Counted from the first letter of the stretch, positions 8,461 through 17,500 are shown. The stretch is DNA of 64,000 nt from Firmicutes bacterium UBA2598 (GCA_002339345.1 DDKM01000069.1:35219-99218), one strand, 5' to 3'. Made by a program: numbers and translations. Notes: generated from the letters alone by a model not told the origin.

Positions 8461-9079
8461 AATCTGTGGCATTACATCTCTAACGGTGGCCAGGGCCGCA
8501 GTTGAAGCAGGGGTGGACGCCCTGGGTTTCGTTTTTGCCCCAAGCCCCCGACGGGTGGAACCGGAGCAGGCCCGGGACATTATTCAGGACCTGCCTGCCG
8601 GAATCCGCCGTGTGGGAGTGTTTGTGGACACCCCTCCGGCAGAAATGGCCAAGGTGGCGGAATATTGCGGGTTGGACACCATCCAGTTGCACGGGCAGGA
8701 ACCGCCAGACCAGTGCCGGGTGGGTGATCTCCAGGTGATTAAAGCCTTCCGGGTGGCGGGTCCAGGTTTAAGCCAGGAAGTCATACCCTACCTGCCGGTA
8801 GTGGATGCCTTGCTTTTGGACACCCATCATCCTGCCAGTGCCGGTGGTACCGGTGTTACCTTTGACTGGTCCCTGGCCAGGGAGTTGCGGGATATAGACC
8901 GGCCATTAATCCTCGCCGGAGGACTCACCGCCGCCAACGTACAGGATGCCATCCGATGTGTACAACCCTTCGGAGTGGATATCAGTTCCGGTGTGGAAAT
9001 AGCCGGCCGGAAAAATCCGGAACTGATCCGGCGCTTCGTCAAGGCGGCCAGAACAGTACAACAAATAACCGCACCGTAA
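8435..9079 (+). CDS. trpF: Phosphoribosylanthranilate isomerase
   Basis: A 214-residue TIM-barrel isomerase catalysing the Amadori rearrangement between the TrpD and TrpC reactions. IKICGIT at residues 8-14 holds the catalytic cysteine and FVFAPSPRRV follows; LLLDTHH and LAGGL form the C-terminal part of the phosphate-binding barrel. The ATG at 8435 follows AAGGAGG by nine bases. A longer reading to 8336 lies within trpC and has no family similarity. Confidence 0.93.
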   Translation: MDKARIWIKICGITSLTVARAAVEAGVDALGFVFAPSPRRVEPEQARDIIQDLPAGIRRVGVFVDTPPAEMAKVAEYCGLDTIQLHGQEPPDQCRVGDLQVIKAFRVAGPGLSQEVIPYLPVVDALLLDTHHPASAGGTGVTFDWSLARELRDIDRPLILAGGLTAANVQDAIRCVQPFGVDISSGVEIAGRKNPELIRRFVKAARTVQQITAP

Positions 9080-9091
9080 GGAGGAAAACCT

Positions 9092-10264
9092 ATGCTTCCA
9101 GATGAACAAGGCCGGTATGGGCCATACGGCGGCCGTTTCGTACCGGAGACGGTAATTCCCGCCCTTGTGGAACTTGAACAGGCCTATAACGAGGCTGCCG
9201 CAGACCCAACCTTCCAAAGGGAAGTGGACTATTACCTGCAAAAGTATGTCGGCCGGGCCACCCCCCTGTATTTCGCTGAGAGACTGTCCGAATCCGCGGG
9301 AGGTGCCCGCATCTTTCTTAAGCGGGAAGACCTGAATCACACCGGTGCCCATAAAATCAATAACACCATCGGCCAGGTGCTGCTGGCCCGCCGGATGGGT
9401 AAAAAGAGGGTCATTGCTGAAACCGGGGCCGGCCAGCACGGGGTAGCCACCGCCACCGCCGCCGCCCTTTTCGGCCTGGCATGCACCGTCTTTATGGGCG
9501 AAACGGATATCAGGCGCCAAAGCCTGAACGTCTACCGCATGGGCCTGCTGGGAGCGGAAGTGGTCCCGGTGACCAGCGGCACCCGCACCCTGAAGGATGC
9601 CACCAGTGCAGCATTACGGGAATGGGTGACCAGGGTCCGGGACACCTATTACGTCATCGGCTCCGTTGTAGGCCCACACCCTTACCCACGCATGGTCAGG
9701 GATTTTCAAGCGGTAATCGGCAGGGAGGTTCGCCAGCAAATGATGGAAATGTACGGCCGCCTGCCGGACACGGTGGTGGCCTGTGTGGGCGGCGGCAGCA
9801 ACGCCATGGGTATCTTCCATCCACTGCTGGCAGACCCGGTCAATCTGGTGGGTGTGGAAGCGGGAGGCCACGGGTTGGCCACCGGGAATCATGCTTCCAC
9901 CCTCCAGTGCGGACAGCCCGGCGTGCTGCACGGATCCCTCTCTTACCTGCTGCAGGACAGTGACGGCCAGGTGCTGGAGGCCCACTCCATTTCCGCCGGC
10001 CTGGATTATCCAGGGGTAGGACCGGAACACAGCTACCTGAGGGATACCGGGCGGGTGCGATATACCGCCATTACCGATGCCGAGGCACTGGCGGCCTTTC
10101 ACCAGTTGGCCCGCACCGAAGGCATTCTCCCCGCTCTGGAAAGCGCCCACGCGGTAGCCCAGGCCCTGAAGATGGCACCGGAACTTAACCAAGACCACCT
10201 CCTGGTGGTGTGCCTGTCCGGCCGGGGCGATAAGGATGTGGAGGTGGTGCAGTCATGCGGGTAA
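9092..10264 (+). CDS. trpB: Tryptophan synthase beta chain
   Basis: A 390-residue PLP enzyme that condenses indole with serine. The PLP lysine is Lys88 in HTGAHKIN; AETGAGQHG and the phosphate-binding GGGSNAMG are present. The length matches the TrpB1 type that pairs with TrpA. A clear AAGGAGG lies seven bases before the ATG. It overlaps trpA by ten bases. Confidence 0.96.
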   Translation: MLPDEQGRYGPYGGRFVPETVIPALVELEQAYNEAAADPTFQREVDYYLQKYVGRATPLYFAERLSESAGGARIFLKREDLNHTGAHKINNTIGQVLLARRMGKKRVIAETGAGQHGVATATAAALFGLACTVFMGETDIRRQSLNVYRMGLLGAEVVPVTSGTRTLKDATSAALREWVTRVRDTYYVIGSVVGPHPYPRMVRDFQAVIGREVRQQMMEMYGRLPDTVVACVGGGSNAMGIFHPLLADPVNLVGVEAGGHGLATGNHASTLQCGQPGVLHGSLSYLLQDSDGQVLEAHSISAGLDYPGVGPEHSYLRDTGRVRYTAITDAEALAAFHQLARTEGILPALESAHAVAQALKMAPELNQDHLLVVCLSGRGDKDVEVVQSCG

Positions 10265-11058
10265 AGCAGGTAATGGAAAGGCTAAGGAAAGATGGGCGTA
10301 AGGCTCTGATACCCTATCTGATGGCGGGAGACCCCTCCCCGGATTTCACCCACCGAGCGGTACTGGAACTGGCGGGTCTAGGCGCCGATATGGTGGAGCT
10401 GGGCATCCCCTTTTCCGACCCCATGGCGGACGGTCCGGAAATCCAGGCCGCCGCCCAGCGTGCCCTGTACGGAGGTACTACCGTGGCCACAGTTTTGGAA
10501 CTGGTCAGGTCCATCCGGCAGGAAAGCGCCATTCCCCTGATCTTGATGGGCTACTATAACCCTATCTTCCGCTACGGGCTGAAGGAGTTTGCCGGCACCG
10601 CAGCAGAAGCAGGGGTGGATGGGGTAATCGTGCCGGATCTGCCCTTGGAGGAAAGCTCTCCCCTGTTTGACCAGCTGACAAAGGTGGGCATTGACTTTAT
10701 CCCCCTGGTTGCCCCCACCACCTCACCGGACCGGATGGCCCAAATAGGGCAAAGGGCGCCCGGCTTGATCTACTGCGTTTCCCGCACCGGTGTCACCGGT
10801 ACCGGCGGGGAAACCGATGACAACCTTCCCGCTTACCTCAACACCGTGCGGCAGCAAACAAAACGCCCGACGGTGGTTGGTTTTGGCATCGATGGCCCCG
10901 CCAGGGCGGTAGCGGCTGCCCGCCATGCCGACGGTGTGGTGGTGGGCAGCGCCCTGGTGCGGTTTTTTGCTGGTGGAACCGGCAACCCTCTGGGCCAGGC
11001 AGGTGAACTGATCCAGACCATCCGGTCCGCCCTGGATGGAATGACCAGTACGGAATAA
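10255..11058 (+). CDS. trpA: Tryptophan synthase alpha chain
   Basis: A 267-residue TIM-barrel subunit that releases indole from indole-glycerol phosphate and channels it to TrpB. Catalytic Glu48 is in VELGIPFSDP and Asp59 in PMADGP; GLIYCVSRTGVTG and GFGIDGPA give the phosphate site. It starts inside the end of trpB, so the pair is translationally coupled. It ends the operon; the next hairpin able to stop transcription is at about 11465. Confidence 0.95.
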   Translation: MRVKQVMERLRKDGRKALIPYLMAGDPSPDFTHRAVLELAGLGADMVELGIPFSDPMADGPEIQAAAQRALYGGTTVATVLELVRSIRQESAIPLILMGYYNPIFRYGLKEFAGTAAEAGVDGVIVPDLPLEESSPLFDQLTKVGIDFIPLVAPTTSPDRMAQIGQRAPGLIYCVSRTGVTGTGGETDDNLPAYLNTVRQQTKRPTVVGFGIDGPARAVAAARHADGVVVGSALVRFFAGGTGNPLGQAGELIQTIRSALDGMTSTE

Positions 11059-11170
11059 CGATTCCCGGCGGGGGTAAGCCCAACCATACCGATTGTGGCA
11101 GGAAGCCGTGCGAAAGGACTCCTTGACGAAATATGGGCCAAGGAAACTACCGGGATTGCTCGGTTAAGGG

Positions 11171-11458
11171 AATCGGGATAGGGGACAGCAAGTAGCCGCC
11201 GACCCTCCCACACCACCAGCAAGGGGGTCATACCCATGCGGTTCGTCAAGATTAACGGACCACTAATCCATTCATCAAGGGAACCGGCAAGTATCTTCAT
11301 ATAGGCCAGGCGGAAGTAGTTCAGCCAGCCGATGATTACTTTATTCTACAGTAGGTCCCCGCACCTCACGGTGGACACCCTTGCCCTTGGCTAATGGTTC
11401 CCACTGCCAAGTCCATAGCGGGCTTTCACCGCCAAACTATCGCCCATGCCGGGCGCAC
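11171..11458 (-). mobile_element. Degenerate group II intron remnant (domain I 5' end, RT C-terminus, domains V/VI)
   Basis: Read on the minus strand, the segment opens at 11458 with GTGCGCCCGGCATGGGCGA and continues with TTTGGCGGTGAAAGCCCGCT, GGACTTGGCAGTGGGAACC and GGCAAGGGTGTCCACCGTGA, typical of the 5' domain of bacterial group II introns that start GUGCG. At about 11345-11245 it switches to the C-terminal maturase peptide GWLNYFRLAYMKILAGSLDE. It ends with a domain V-like piece (ACGAACCGCATGGGTATGAC, then CTGGTGGTGTGGGAGG) and a domain VI-like arm closing near CCCGATT at 11171. Nearly all of the about 2-kb intron interior is gone, so it must be inert. Exact borders are estimates. Confidence 0.72.
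11245..11345 (-). pseudogene. Fragment of group II intron reverse transcriptase/maturase C-terminus
   Basis: About 30 codons read V-I-I-G-W-L-N-Y-F-R-L-A-Y-M-K and then LAGSLDEWI, which matches the end of group II intron-encoded proteins (domain X/D region, usually GW..YFRLA.MK..L...DEWIRRRLR). The catalytic RT domains are absent. It is joined directly to the intron 5' domain by a deletion near 11340-11350. Confidence 0.62.
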
Positions 11459-11464
11459 CGATAA

Positions 11465-11500
11465 TGGGAGGTACCCAACCGGGGTACCTCCCATTTGTTT
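11465..11500. terminator. Hairpin terminator between trpA and the Cys-rich gene
   Basis: GGGAGGTACCC and GGGTACCTCCC (within 11466-11492) form a strong stem of about 11 bp. On the plus strand ATTTGTTTG follows; on the minus strand ATTAT follows. It can serve the convergent ends of the trp operon and the gene at 11502-12128, though neither T tract is ideal. Confidence 0.6.
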
Positions 11501-11501
11501 G

Positions 11502-12128
11502 CTAGTCGAGCAACTGCGGCGGGAAGGGCGGCCAGGTGGGGACGAAATCCGGGCACTCGCCGGCCACTTCGCACTCTTCCGGTTCGGGACAAAAACCGTA
11601 GGCGGGAATTAACAACTGCACCTCCGCAAACAGTTTAAAGAGAATTAGTTTGCCGATACAGCACCGGACGGTGGTGGAGTCGATGAGGAAGCACTCCAGG
11701 CACTCCAGGAACACATCGCACTCCGGCTCCAGGCCCGCTTCACCGGCCCTGGCCAGGCGAACGGTAAACTCCTCCATGATGGGGTCACTGGTGAAGGTGT
11801 GGGTACCTGTGTCATCGGTCCAGCGGAAGGTGTAGCGCCAGAAAAATACCACCCGAACCCGGCGGCCGGCCAAGATTGTGCAGGTGGGGCCGGGGAAATA
11901 GGGCGGTGCATCCACTACCTCGGCGGATACGCATTCCACATCGGTAATGGTCCCGGTCGCCAGACCGGACAGGTCGGTTACCGGCTGGTTGACCTCGGTC
12001 AGCTTGCACTCCTCGTATACCTTTTTGGTTTTAATGCAGACGATCTCCGTTGGCGGAGGACACCCGTATACGGGATCACAAGGACCGGGTCCCACCTCCT
12101 GACGCATGTTCGATTTCTTTTTGTCCAC
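11502..12128 (-). CDS. Cysteine-rich protein of unknown function, possibly spore-associated
   Basis: A 208-residue protein starting with GTG at 12128 behind AAAAAGGAGGG. I do not recognise the family with certainty. It holds about 17 cysteines, many paired or spaced as C-x2-C and CC (for example ECLECF, RCCIG), an opening rich in Pro/Cys/Gly, and no signal peptide. The middle part (residues about 80-120, R-V-R-V-V-F-F-W-R-Y-T-F-R-W-T) alternates like beta strands. Such composition is common in Firmicute spore coat or exosporium proteins. A sigma-K-like promoter lies upstream, which points the same way, but the function is inference. Confidence 0.7.
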   Translation of the reverse strand: MDKKKSNMRQEVGPGPCDPVYGCPPPTEIVCIKTKKVYEECKLTEVNQPVTDLSGLATGTITDVECVSAEVVDAPPYFPGPTCTILAGRRVRVVFFWRYTFRWTDDTGTHTFTSDPIMEEFTVRLARAGEAGLEPECDVFLECLECFLIDSTTVRCCIGKLILFKLFAEVQLLIPAYGFCPEPEECEVAGECPDFVPTWPPFPPQLLD

Positions 12129-12210
12129 TGTTGTTAGCCCTCCTTTTTTTTGGCGGTCGTCTCACCTCTGTTTTACGGTTATGGGGAGAGCCTAATCCCT
12201 GTTGCTACCA

Positions 12211-12238
12211 CATTCTATGTATAAAATGGGGGATTGGT
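12211..12238 (-). promoter_or_regulatory. Possible sigma-K (late mother-cell) promoter
   Basis: On the minus strand AC (12238-12237) is followed 17 bases later by CATAGAATG (12219-12211), close to the sigma-K pattern AC-N16/17-CATANNNTA. It is about 80 bases upstream of the Cys-rich gene. The consensus is short, so this is only suggestive. Confidence 0.33.
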
Positions 12239-12345
12239 GTACGGTTTTGCCCACTTCCGCAAAGAATGCTCATCCTTTTTTACGGAAGGGCATATAAATG
12301 TTATTGATTAAGCGGACAGGACCGTGACAAGGGAGGATTAGTCCC

Positions 12346-14064
12346 ATGTTTATTCAAACAGGCCAAGAAACGGGATGGTTCATCCGGCCAACATCGGCGG
12401 GACTGGAGCTAAAAAGCCTAGTGGGAGGAATGGCAGGTCAATCCATTACCCTTTCCTGCCCGGAAACCACCGGCTGGATAGCCGCCACTGATCCTTCCTC
12501 ACTCATTCACCTGGTAGGGTCATCCCAGGCAGGCGGATTGGTGCACTGGTACGGGATAGAAGAAAACTGGCTGGAAAAGAGCCTTCCTCCAAGCCAGGGT
12601 CCTTGCAAAGTACTGGCAACCAACTGCCCATCGGAGCGATCCCTACAATTGTTGGTAGCTAAGGGGGAAGGGCACTCTCAGACATGGTCATTGGACTTCC
12701 TGGAATGGAAGGGTGGGCAGTGGTTGCCCCCGGTTGCTCTTCTGGGAAGTGAAAAGCATTGGCCAAGGGCAATGCCCTTTTTAGCCGGCAGTATTGATCC
12801 TAACGGAATGTGCCACCTGATGTACGCCTATCCGCGTGATGGCGGGGACTGGATTTTGTACCACACCTACAGAAAACGCGACCAGGGCCCATGGGGCCGG
12901 CCCTTTTTGGTTAGCAGCAGCGCTTGTTCCTCCCCTGCCCCCACCATTTTGGCAGACAGCCTCGGCCACGTGCACCTGTTGTGGGTGGATAACGGGACGG
13001 GAGAGCTGAAATACAGGCAGCGGATGGCTGGCGGGTGGCCCCATGGGGGCTGGATGGAGGAAAGGGTCCTGGTGGCCTGGAACCCTGATCTGCAGGCACC
13101 GGTGCTGTTGGTCCAAGGGGAAATGTGTTTGGTAGCCTGGCTGCACGGAACGGGGGTGTTGGGTACCCTTTCCCAGGACAATGGTAAGACCTGGGAACCT
13201 CCTTTGCCTTACCCTGCTGGTGAATGCAGGTGTTATCCCTTTAGTAGCGCAAGAATACCCGGGTTACCTCAGGGAACCATGATTCTGGCGGAAAACCAGT
13301 CCCTTGCTGGCTTGATCACGCCATTGCTCTTTGCCAATCCGTCCCCCCTGCTGCTGGAGCCGGTAACCGCCCCCCCGAGAGACCTGCCACCGGCTAGCGA
13401 AGAGGTGAAATTGACCATCACCCCGGAATTGGAATTATTTATACAACAACACAATGAATACCTGCAGCAGATGATGAAGCAGGTGGAGGAGCTGCGCACC
13501 GCCAACAGGCAGATGGAGCGTACCCTGCAGGAAAAAACACGGGAAGCCACACATGCCCAGCAAGTAGCCAGGCAGCAGGAAGTACGTTTCCGCACCCTGC
13601 AGCAGCAGTACCAGGCCCAGTATGATACTTTAAAACTGATGGAAGCGAACCTCCAGCGGTTAAGCAGTGACAAGCATGGAGCGGAACTCCAAGCTAAAAA
13701 AGTGGCGGAGCAAGCGGAAGGACTGCGGGAGGAAATCAGGGTCATGGGGAACCTGTGCAAGGAAAAGGAGGTGGAAATCAGCAAGCTCCGCCGTCAATGC
13801 CAGGAGCAGGAAAGGGAATTAACCACCCTGCGAACCACCCAGCGGGAACAGGAACGGGAGGTAGGTATCCTCAAGAAAGCCCTGGCGGACCAGGAAAACC
13901 GGGTAACAGCCCTGCTGACCCAAGTACAACAAAGGGAAGACACCATGGAAGCCATGGGGCGCCAGATCAAGGAACTGGAGAGCGTCCTGCAGGCTACCCA
14001 GGCCCAACTAGCCCAGCGCAAGCCCGGATTGCTGGAAAGAATCGGACGAGTGATCCAGCCCTAA
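12346..14064 (+). CDS. Unknown protein: beta-propeller-like N-terminus with long C-terminal coiled coil
   Basis: A 572-residue protein without recognised name. Residues about 1-340 contain repeated short segments resembling sialidase/BNR-type propeller blades (for example DSLGHVHLLWVD, SIDPNGMCHLMYAYP, SQDNGKTWE). Residues about 355-560 are a highly charged heptad-rich coiled coil (QMMKQVEELRTANRQMERTL and onward). There is no signal peptide or membrane helix. The ATG at 12346 has GGGAGG nine bases upstream. Proteins with this plan occur in spore-forming Clostridia, but no function is established here. A terminator follows directly. Confidence 0.8.
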   Translation: MFIQTGQETGWFIRPTSAGLELKSLVGGMAGQSITLSCPETTGWIAATDPSSLIHLVGSSQAGGLVHWYGIEENWLEKSLPPSQGPCKVLATNCPSERSLQLLVAKGEGHSQTWSLDFLEWKGGQWLPPVALLGSEKHWPRAMPFLAGSIDPNGMCHLMYAYPRDGGDWILYHTYRKRDQGPWGRPFLVSSSACSSPAPTILADSLGHVHLLWVDNGTGELKYRQRMAGGWPHGGWMEERVLVAWNPDLQAPVLLVQGEMCLVAWLHGTGVLGTLSQDNGKTWEPPLPYPAGECRCYPFSSARIPGLPQGTMILAENQSLAGLITPLLFANPSPLLLEPVTAPPRDLPPASEEVKLTITPELELFIQQHNEYLQQMMKQVEELRTANRQMERTLQEKTREATHAQQVARQQEVRFRTLQQQYQAQYDTLKLMEANLQRLSSDKHGAELQAKKVAEQAEGLREEIRVMGNLCKEKEVEISKLRRQCQEQERELTTLRTTQREQEREVGILKKALADQENRVTALLTQVQQREDTMEAMGRQIKELESVLQATQAQLAQRKPGLLERIGRVIQP

Positions 14065-14083
14065 CCATGATAGTGTAAATCAG

Positions 14084-14131
14084 ACCGCCGGCGGGACAAA
14101 CGGGGATGTCCTGCCGGCGGTTTTCTATTTT
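14084..14131 (+). terminator. Rho-independent terminator after the coiled-coil gene
   Basis: ACCGCCGGCGGGACA (14084-14098) pairs with TGTCCTGCCGGCGGT (14107-14121), followed by TTTCTATTTT. A strong stem with a T-rich tail. Confidence 0.9.
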
Positions 14132-14220
14132 GGGTGAGCAAAACCGTCTACCGTCTTTGCCACATTGACCAGAAGCTGCTATATTTAGTAATAGCTCTTA
14201 TTAAAGGGAGGTTGCCGTCT

Positions 14221-14844
14221 ATGCACAAACGAGTCCGCACCTTGATCACCGGCACCCTGCTTGCTTCCGCACTGGTTGTCATGACCTGGTTACCCGCCGG
14301 GGCTTACATTCCCCGGTGGCCGGAACCATCCTGGTTTGCCCAGTTCGGCCAAACTACTCCTGCTCCCGCCCCCGCACCGGGACAAGCTCCGGAGGTAAAC
14401 CAGCCAGTTCCTGTATCGGCCCCCCAGCCCGCCCCTGCTCCTCACCCGGCGACAGTTCAGGTCACGGCTGACGAACAAAAGGTCCTGGATCTCATCAACC
14501 GGGAACGGGCCAAGGCCGGGCTGCCTGCCCTGGAAATGGATACCCGCTTGGTGTTCCTCGCCCGCCAGAAAAGCCAAGATATGGTGGACAACAAGTATTT
14601 TGGCCACAACTCACCCACATACGGTAGCGCTTATGACATGATGCGGGCGGCAGGCCTCAAGTACCGTTATGCAGCGGAAAACCTGGCCCGCCACAGCAAT
14701 GTTACATATGCCCACATGTTGTTGATGGAAAGCAGCACCCACCGGTCTAAGATCTTGAGCACTCACTACAGCCAGGTAGGTATTGGGATCGTCCGGACAC
14801 GCACTGGGGGAATTATGATGACCCAGATGTTTATTGGACAGTAG
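14221..14844 (+). CDS. CAP-domain (SCP/PR-1) secreted protein, YkwD-like
   Basis: A 207-residue exported protein. Residues 1-28 form a signal peptide (basic start, then T-L-L-A-S-A-L-V-V-M-T-W-L and an A-G-A cleavage site). A Pro/Ala-rich linker runs to about residue 80, and a CAP domain fills the rest: VLDLINRERAKAGLPAL, QDMVDNKYFGHNSP, RYAAENLARHSN and a C-terminal VGIGIVRTRTGG. The putative metal or catalytic His/Glu pairs of the fold are visible (FGHNSP, AAENLA). The ATG at 14221 has AAGGGAGG nine bases upstream; a GTG-like start at 14134 has none. A wall or spore location is likely; its biochemical role is unknown. Confidence 0.87.
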   Translation: MHKRVRTLITGTLLASALVVMTWLPAGAYIPRWPEPSWFAQFGQTTPAPAPAPGQAPEVNQPVPVSAPQPAPAPHPATVQVTADEQKVLDLINRERAKAGLPALEMDTRLVFLARQKSQDMVDNKYFGHNSPTYGSAYDMMRAAGLKYRYAAENLARHSNVTYAHMLLMESSTHRSKILSTHYSQVGIGIVRTRTGGIMMTQMFIGQ

Positions 14845-14963
14845 TGCCAAACTCAGGCGGATCCATGGGTTAACACCGCAGGGAGTCCTCAGTAACTACC
14901 TGACACAGGTAAACATAAAATGCCAGTAACACAAGGCCCCAGGCCAAAGGAGGCTGTGCTCCC

Positions 14964-15548
14964 GTGCTCACCTATGAAATCCGCCAGGGTGACACCCTTT
15001 TTCTGGTGGCTCAGCGTTTTGGCATTACCGTCCAGGACATCCTCCTGTACAACCAGATTCCCAACCCGGACCGCATTGACGTGGGACTGGTCATTCGCCT
15101 GCCGGTGGATATCCTGCCCCCCACCGTTCCCTCGCCCCTGCCGGTGCGGAATATCGCCTCCCGCTGTGCCGATGGAATGCTGCTCACACTGCTGGTTGAT
15201 CGGATGTTTTACCTGCGGAACCAGCCGGTGGGTTTGACCCTGGTGAAAACGAACATCTCCGGCCGTCCCATCACCCTCAATTACCTCTCCTCCCAGCGGT
15301 ACGATTTCATTATCTACCAGGATGGGCTGGAGGTATGGCGCTGGTCAGCCGGGCAGGTCTTTCTGCCGGTACTGCAGCAGGTAACCCTGGCCCCTGGCCA
15401 ATCCCAGGTGTTTTCCGCCGTCTGGAACCAAGCAACTCCAGCGGGATTGCCGGTTCCGCCTGGGGTGTACCGGGCGGTAGCCATCAATACCGCCAGTGAA
15501 CTCCGTGACCAGCCGGTTTCCACCCGCTTCCGCATTGCTGCACTATAG
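14964..15548 (+). CDS. LysM plus BsuPI-like domain protein
   Basis: A 194-residue protein. An N-terminal LysM module (residues about 3-48: YEIRQGDTLFLVAQRFGITV, then ILLYNQIPNPDRIDVGLVIRLP) would bind peptidoglycan. The C-terminal half (about 65-190) has the BsuPI proteinase-inhibitor pattern, with YDFIIYQDGLEVWRWSAG, V-T-L-A-P-G-Q and GVYRAVA. There is no signal peptide, which suggests mother-cell or spore-cortex localisation rather than secretion. It starts with GTG ten bases after AAAGGAGG. It may share a role with the CAP protein upstream, 119 bases away. Confidence 0.82.
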   Translation: MLTYEIRQGDTLFLVAQRFGITVQDILLYNQIPNPDRIDVGLVIRLPVDILPPTVPSPLPVRNIASRCADGMLLTLLVDRMFYLRNQPVGLTLVKTNISGRPITLNYLSSQRYDFIIYQDGLEVWRWSAGQVFLPVLQQVTLAPGQSQVFSAVWNQATPAGLPVPPGVYRAVAINTASELRDQPVSTRFRIAAL

Positions 15549-15604
15549 TGGCCAGGCAAATGCCTGTGGCGGTCGCGGCGGCATCCTAAGCAGACCCTAA
15601 TGTT

Positions 15605-15638
15605 AAACGGTGGCCACTCGGGAGGCCACCGTTTTTTG
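15605..15638. terminator. Bidirectional Rho-independent terminator
   Basis: ACGGTGGCC and GGCCACCGT form the stem; TTTTTT follows on the plus strand and GTTTAAC on the minus strand. It separates the LysM gene from the convergent CstA-family gene. Confidence 0.88.
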
Positions 15639-15657
15639 TAATGTTGTTTTTCTCAGG

Positions 15658-17406
15658 TTACGCCCCGACTGACGTGCGGTTGGCCTGGCTTATGGCCAGC
15701 AGTTTGCGCCCGGCCAGGATGATCACCGCTACCGCCAGAACAATGAGCACTATATCGGAGATGATGAGGGGAATGTTCTTGGCCGGCAGATACCTGGTTA
15801 CCAGCAACTTGTACAGAGCAAAGAGGGTGGTGGCCATCATAAACAGCGCCGGAATGAGGGTGAACCAGGTGGGCTTCTTCCGGGCGGCCAGCCACACGGT
15901 TACGGCAATCAAGGCCAGGGCGGCCAGGAGTTGGTTAGCGGAACCGAAGATGGGCCAGATCATCCGGAATGTGTTGGTATAACCAAGGTAAAACATTACC
16001 GCCACCGATATGCCGGCGTTGAAGTAATAGGACTTGAGCACAGCGTTGGGCTTCTTGAACAGCAGGCCCCACAGTTCCTCAAAGAGGTACCGGTTCAGGC
16101 GGACAGCGGTATCCAGGGTGGTCACCACAAAGCCTTCCACCAACAGGATGCCGAAGACGGTACCCACTGCCATGGGAATGCCCAATCCTTTGTTCAGGAG
16201 GCCGCCCATCCCCAGGGCAAAGGCCAGGATGGGGTTGGACGCTCCCTTGGCCGGGTAAACGATGTCCACATAGGTACCAAAGGCCAGGCCGCCGGCTACC
16301 GCTGCGATCACCACCACCGCCAGGGTGGATTCCAGCAGCATGCCACCATAGCCGACCTTGCGGGCGTCGCTCTCTTTGGCTATCTGTTTGGACACGGTGC
16401 CGCCTGCTACCAGGCTGTGGAAACCGGAAATGGCGCCACAGGCGATGGTGATAAACAGGAAGGGCCAAATCAGCCCCATCTTGGCAGTCCCTTCGGCCAC
16501 GTTCCAGGCCGGCGCCTCCAAGGTGACCCCGGTGAAACCGCCGGCCAGCACGCCAATCAGCAGAGCGCCGATGCCAAAGTAGAGGATGAAGGAGTTCATG
16601 AAATCCCGGGGCTGCAGGATGGCCCACACGGGAATACCGGCGGCGAAGAAGACGTAGACGGAGAGGATGATCATCCAGGTTTTAGGCTGCAGGGTAACAG
16701 GTGCCAAAACACCGATGAGGATGGACAGCAGGGCAACGGCCAGGGCCAGAAAACCAGCAATCCTGGTATTAATGCCCCTGCGGTACATCAGGTAGCCCAG
16801 AATGGGCGCAAAGCCTGTCATCACGATCACCGAGGTTGATGCAATTCCGCCGATCTTGGCGAACTCCACTCCGTCTTTAACCAGTGTTTTCAACACTGTG
16901 GTCCCGGGTTCCACCTTCATGACGGTAAGCGGCACCAGGGAGGTCAGGGCGGTGGCGGTCAGACCCAGGAACGCGGAGGTTACCAGAAAAATAACCGCCA
17001 GGGTGAACAGGATGAAAAGGATGAAACCAGCTCTACCCAGGGAGTTGTTGGCCACTTCCGCCATGGATTTGCCCTTTTCCCGCAAACTGACGAACAGGGT
17101 AGTATAATCCTGGACCGCTCCGAAAAAGATGCCGCCCAGTACTACCCACATGTAGGCGGGCGCATACCCGTACATGAGCGCCGTTACAGGCCCGATAATG
17201 GGACCAGCGCCGGCAATGGAGGCAAAGTGGTGGGAAAATACCACTCCGAATTTGGTGGGAACATAGTCCACCCCATCTTTCAACTGGTTGGCGGGAGTGG
17301 GATTGTTGTCATTTTCCTCGAAAACTCCAGCAATGTAATGGCCATAAATCCGGTAAGCCAAAAAGAATAAAGGCAGGGCAACAACCAATAACACCAGAAC
17401 GTTCAA
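15658..17406 (-). CDS. CstA-family transporter (carbon starvation/pyruvate-type)
   Basis: A 582-residue membrane protein with about 15 hydrophobic segments. CstA signatures are YGHYIAGVFEENDN near the N-terminus, the conserved FGVVFSHHFASIAGAGPIIG and, later, SGFHSLVAGGTVSKQI. E. coli members CstA and BtsT import peptides or pyruvate. It starts with TTG at 17406, seven bases after AGGAGGAACAGG. It lies next to a LytS/LytTR two-component pair, the arrangement of the BtsSR-BtsT pyruvate system, so pyruvate or a related small acid is a reasonable substrate guess. A dyad and a -10 element precede it. Confidence 0.9.
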   Translation of the reverse strand: MNVLVLLVVALPLFFLAYRIYGHYIAGVFEENDNNPTPANQLKDGVDYVPTKFGVVFSHHFASIAGAGPIIGPVTALMYGYAPAYMWVVLGGIFFGAVQDYTTLFVSLREKGKSMAEVANNSLGRAGFILFILFTLAVIFLVTSAFLGLTATALTSLVPLTVMKVEPGTTVLKTLVKDGVEFAKIGGIASTSVIVMTGFAPILGYLMYRRGINTRIAGFLALAVALLSILIGVLAPVTLQPKTWMIILSVYVFFAAGIPVWAILQPRDFMNSFILYFGIGALLIGVLAGGFTGVTLEAPAWNVAEGTAKMGLIWPFLFITIACGAISGFHSLVAGGTVSKQIAKESDARKVGYGGMLLESTLAVVVIAAVAGGLAFGTYVDIVYPAKGASNPILAFALGMGGLLNKGLGIPMAVGTVFGILLVEGFVVTTLDTAVRLNRYLFEELWGLLFKKPNAVLKSYYFNAGISVAVMFYLGYTNTFRMIWPIFGSANQLLAALALIAVTVWLAARKKPTWFTLIPALFMMATTLFALYKLLVTRYLPAKNIPLIISDIVLIVLAVAVIILAGRKLLAISQANRTSVGA

Positions 17407-17500
17407 ACCTGTTCCTCCTCTCTACCTTGCTACTGCATAATGGGCCAGGCTATCCCCCATCCCTTCCCCCCTTATTGCCTGATAATATGCCCTATTATCC

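Noticed and set aside
15931..16839. A 302-codon plus-strand frame opposite the CstA-family gene
   Set aside because: His/Gly/Gln-rich translation with no motif; fully inside a clear membrane-protein gene on the other strand.
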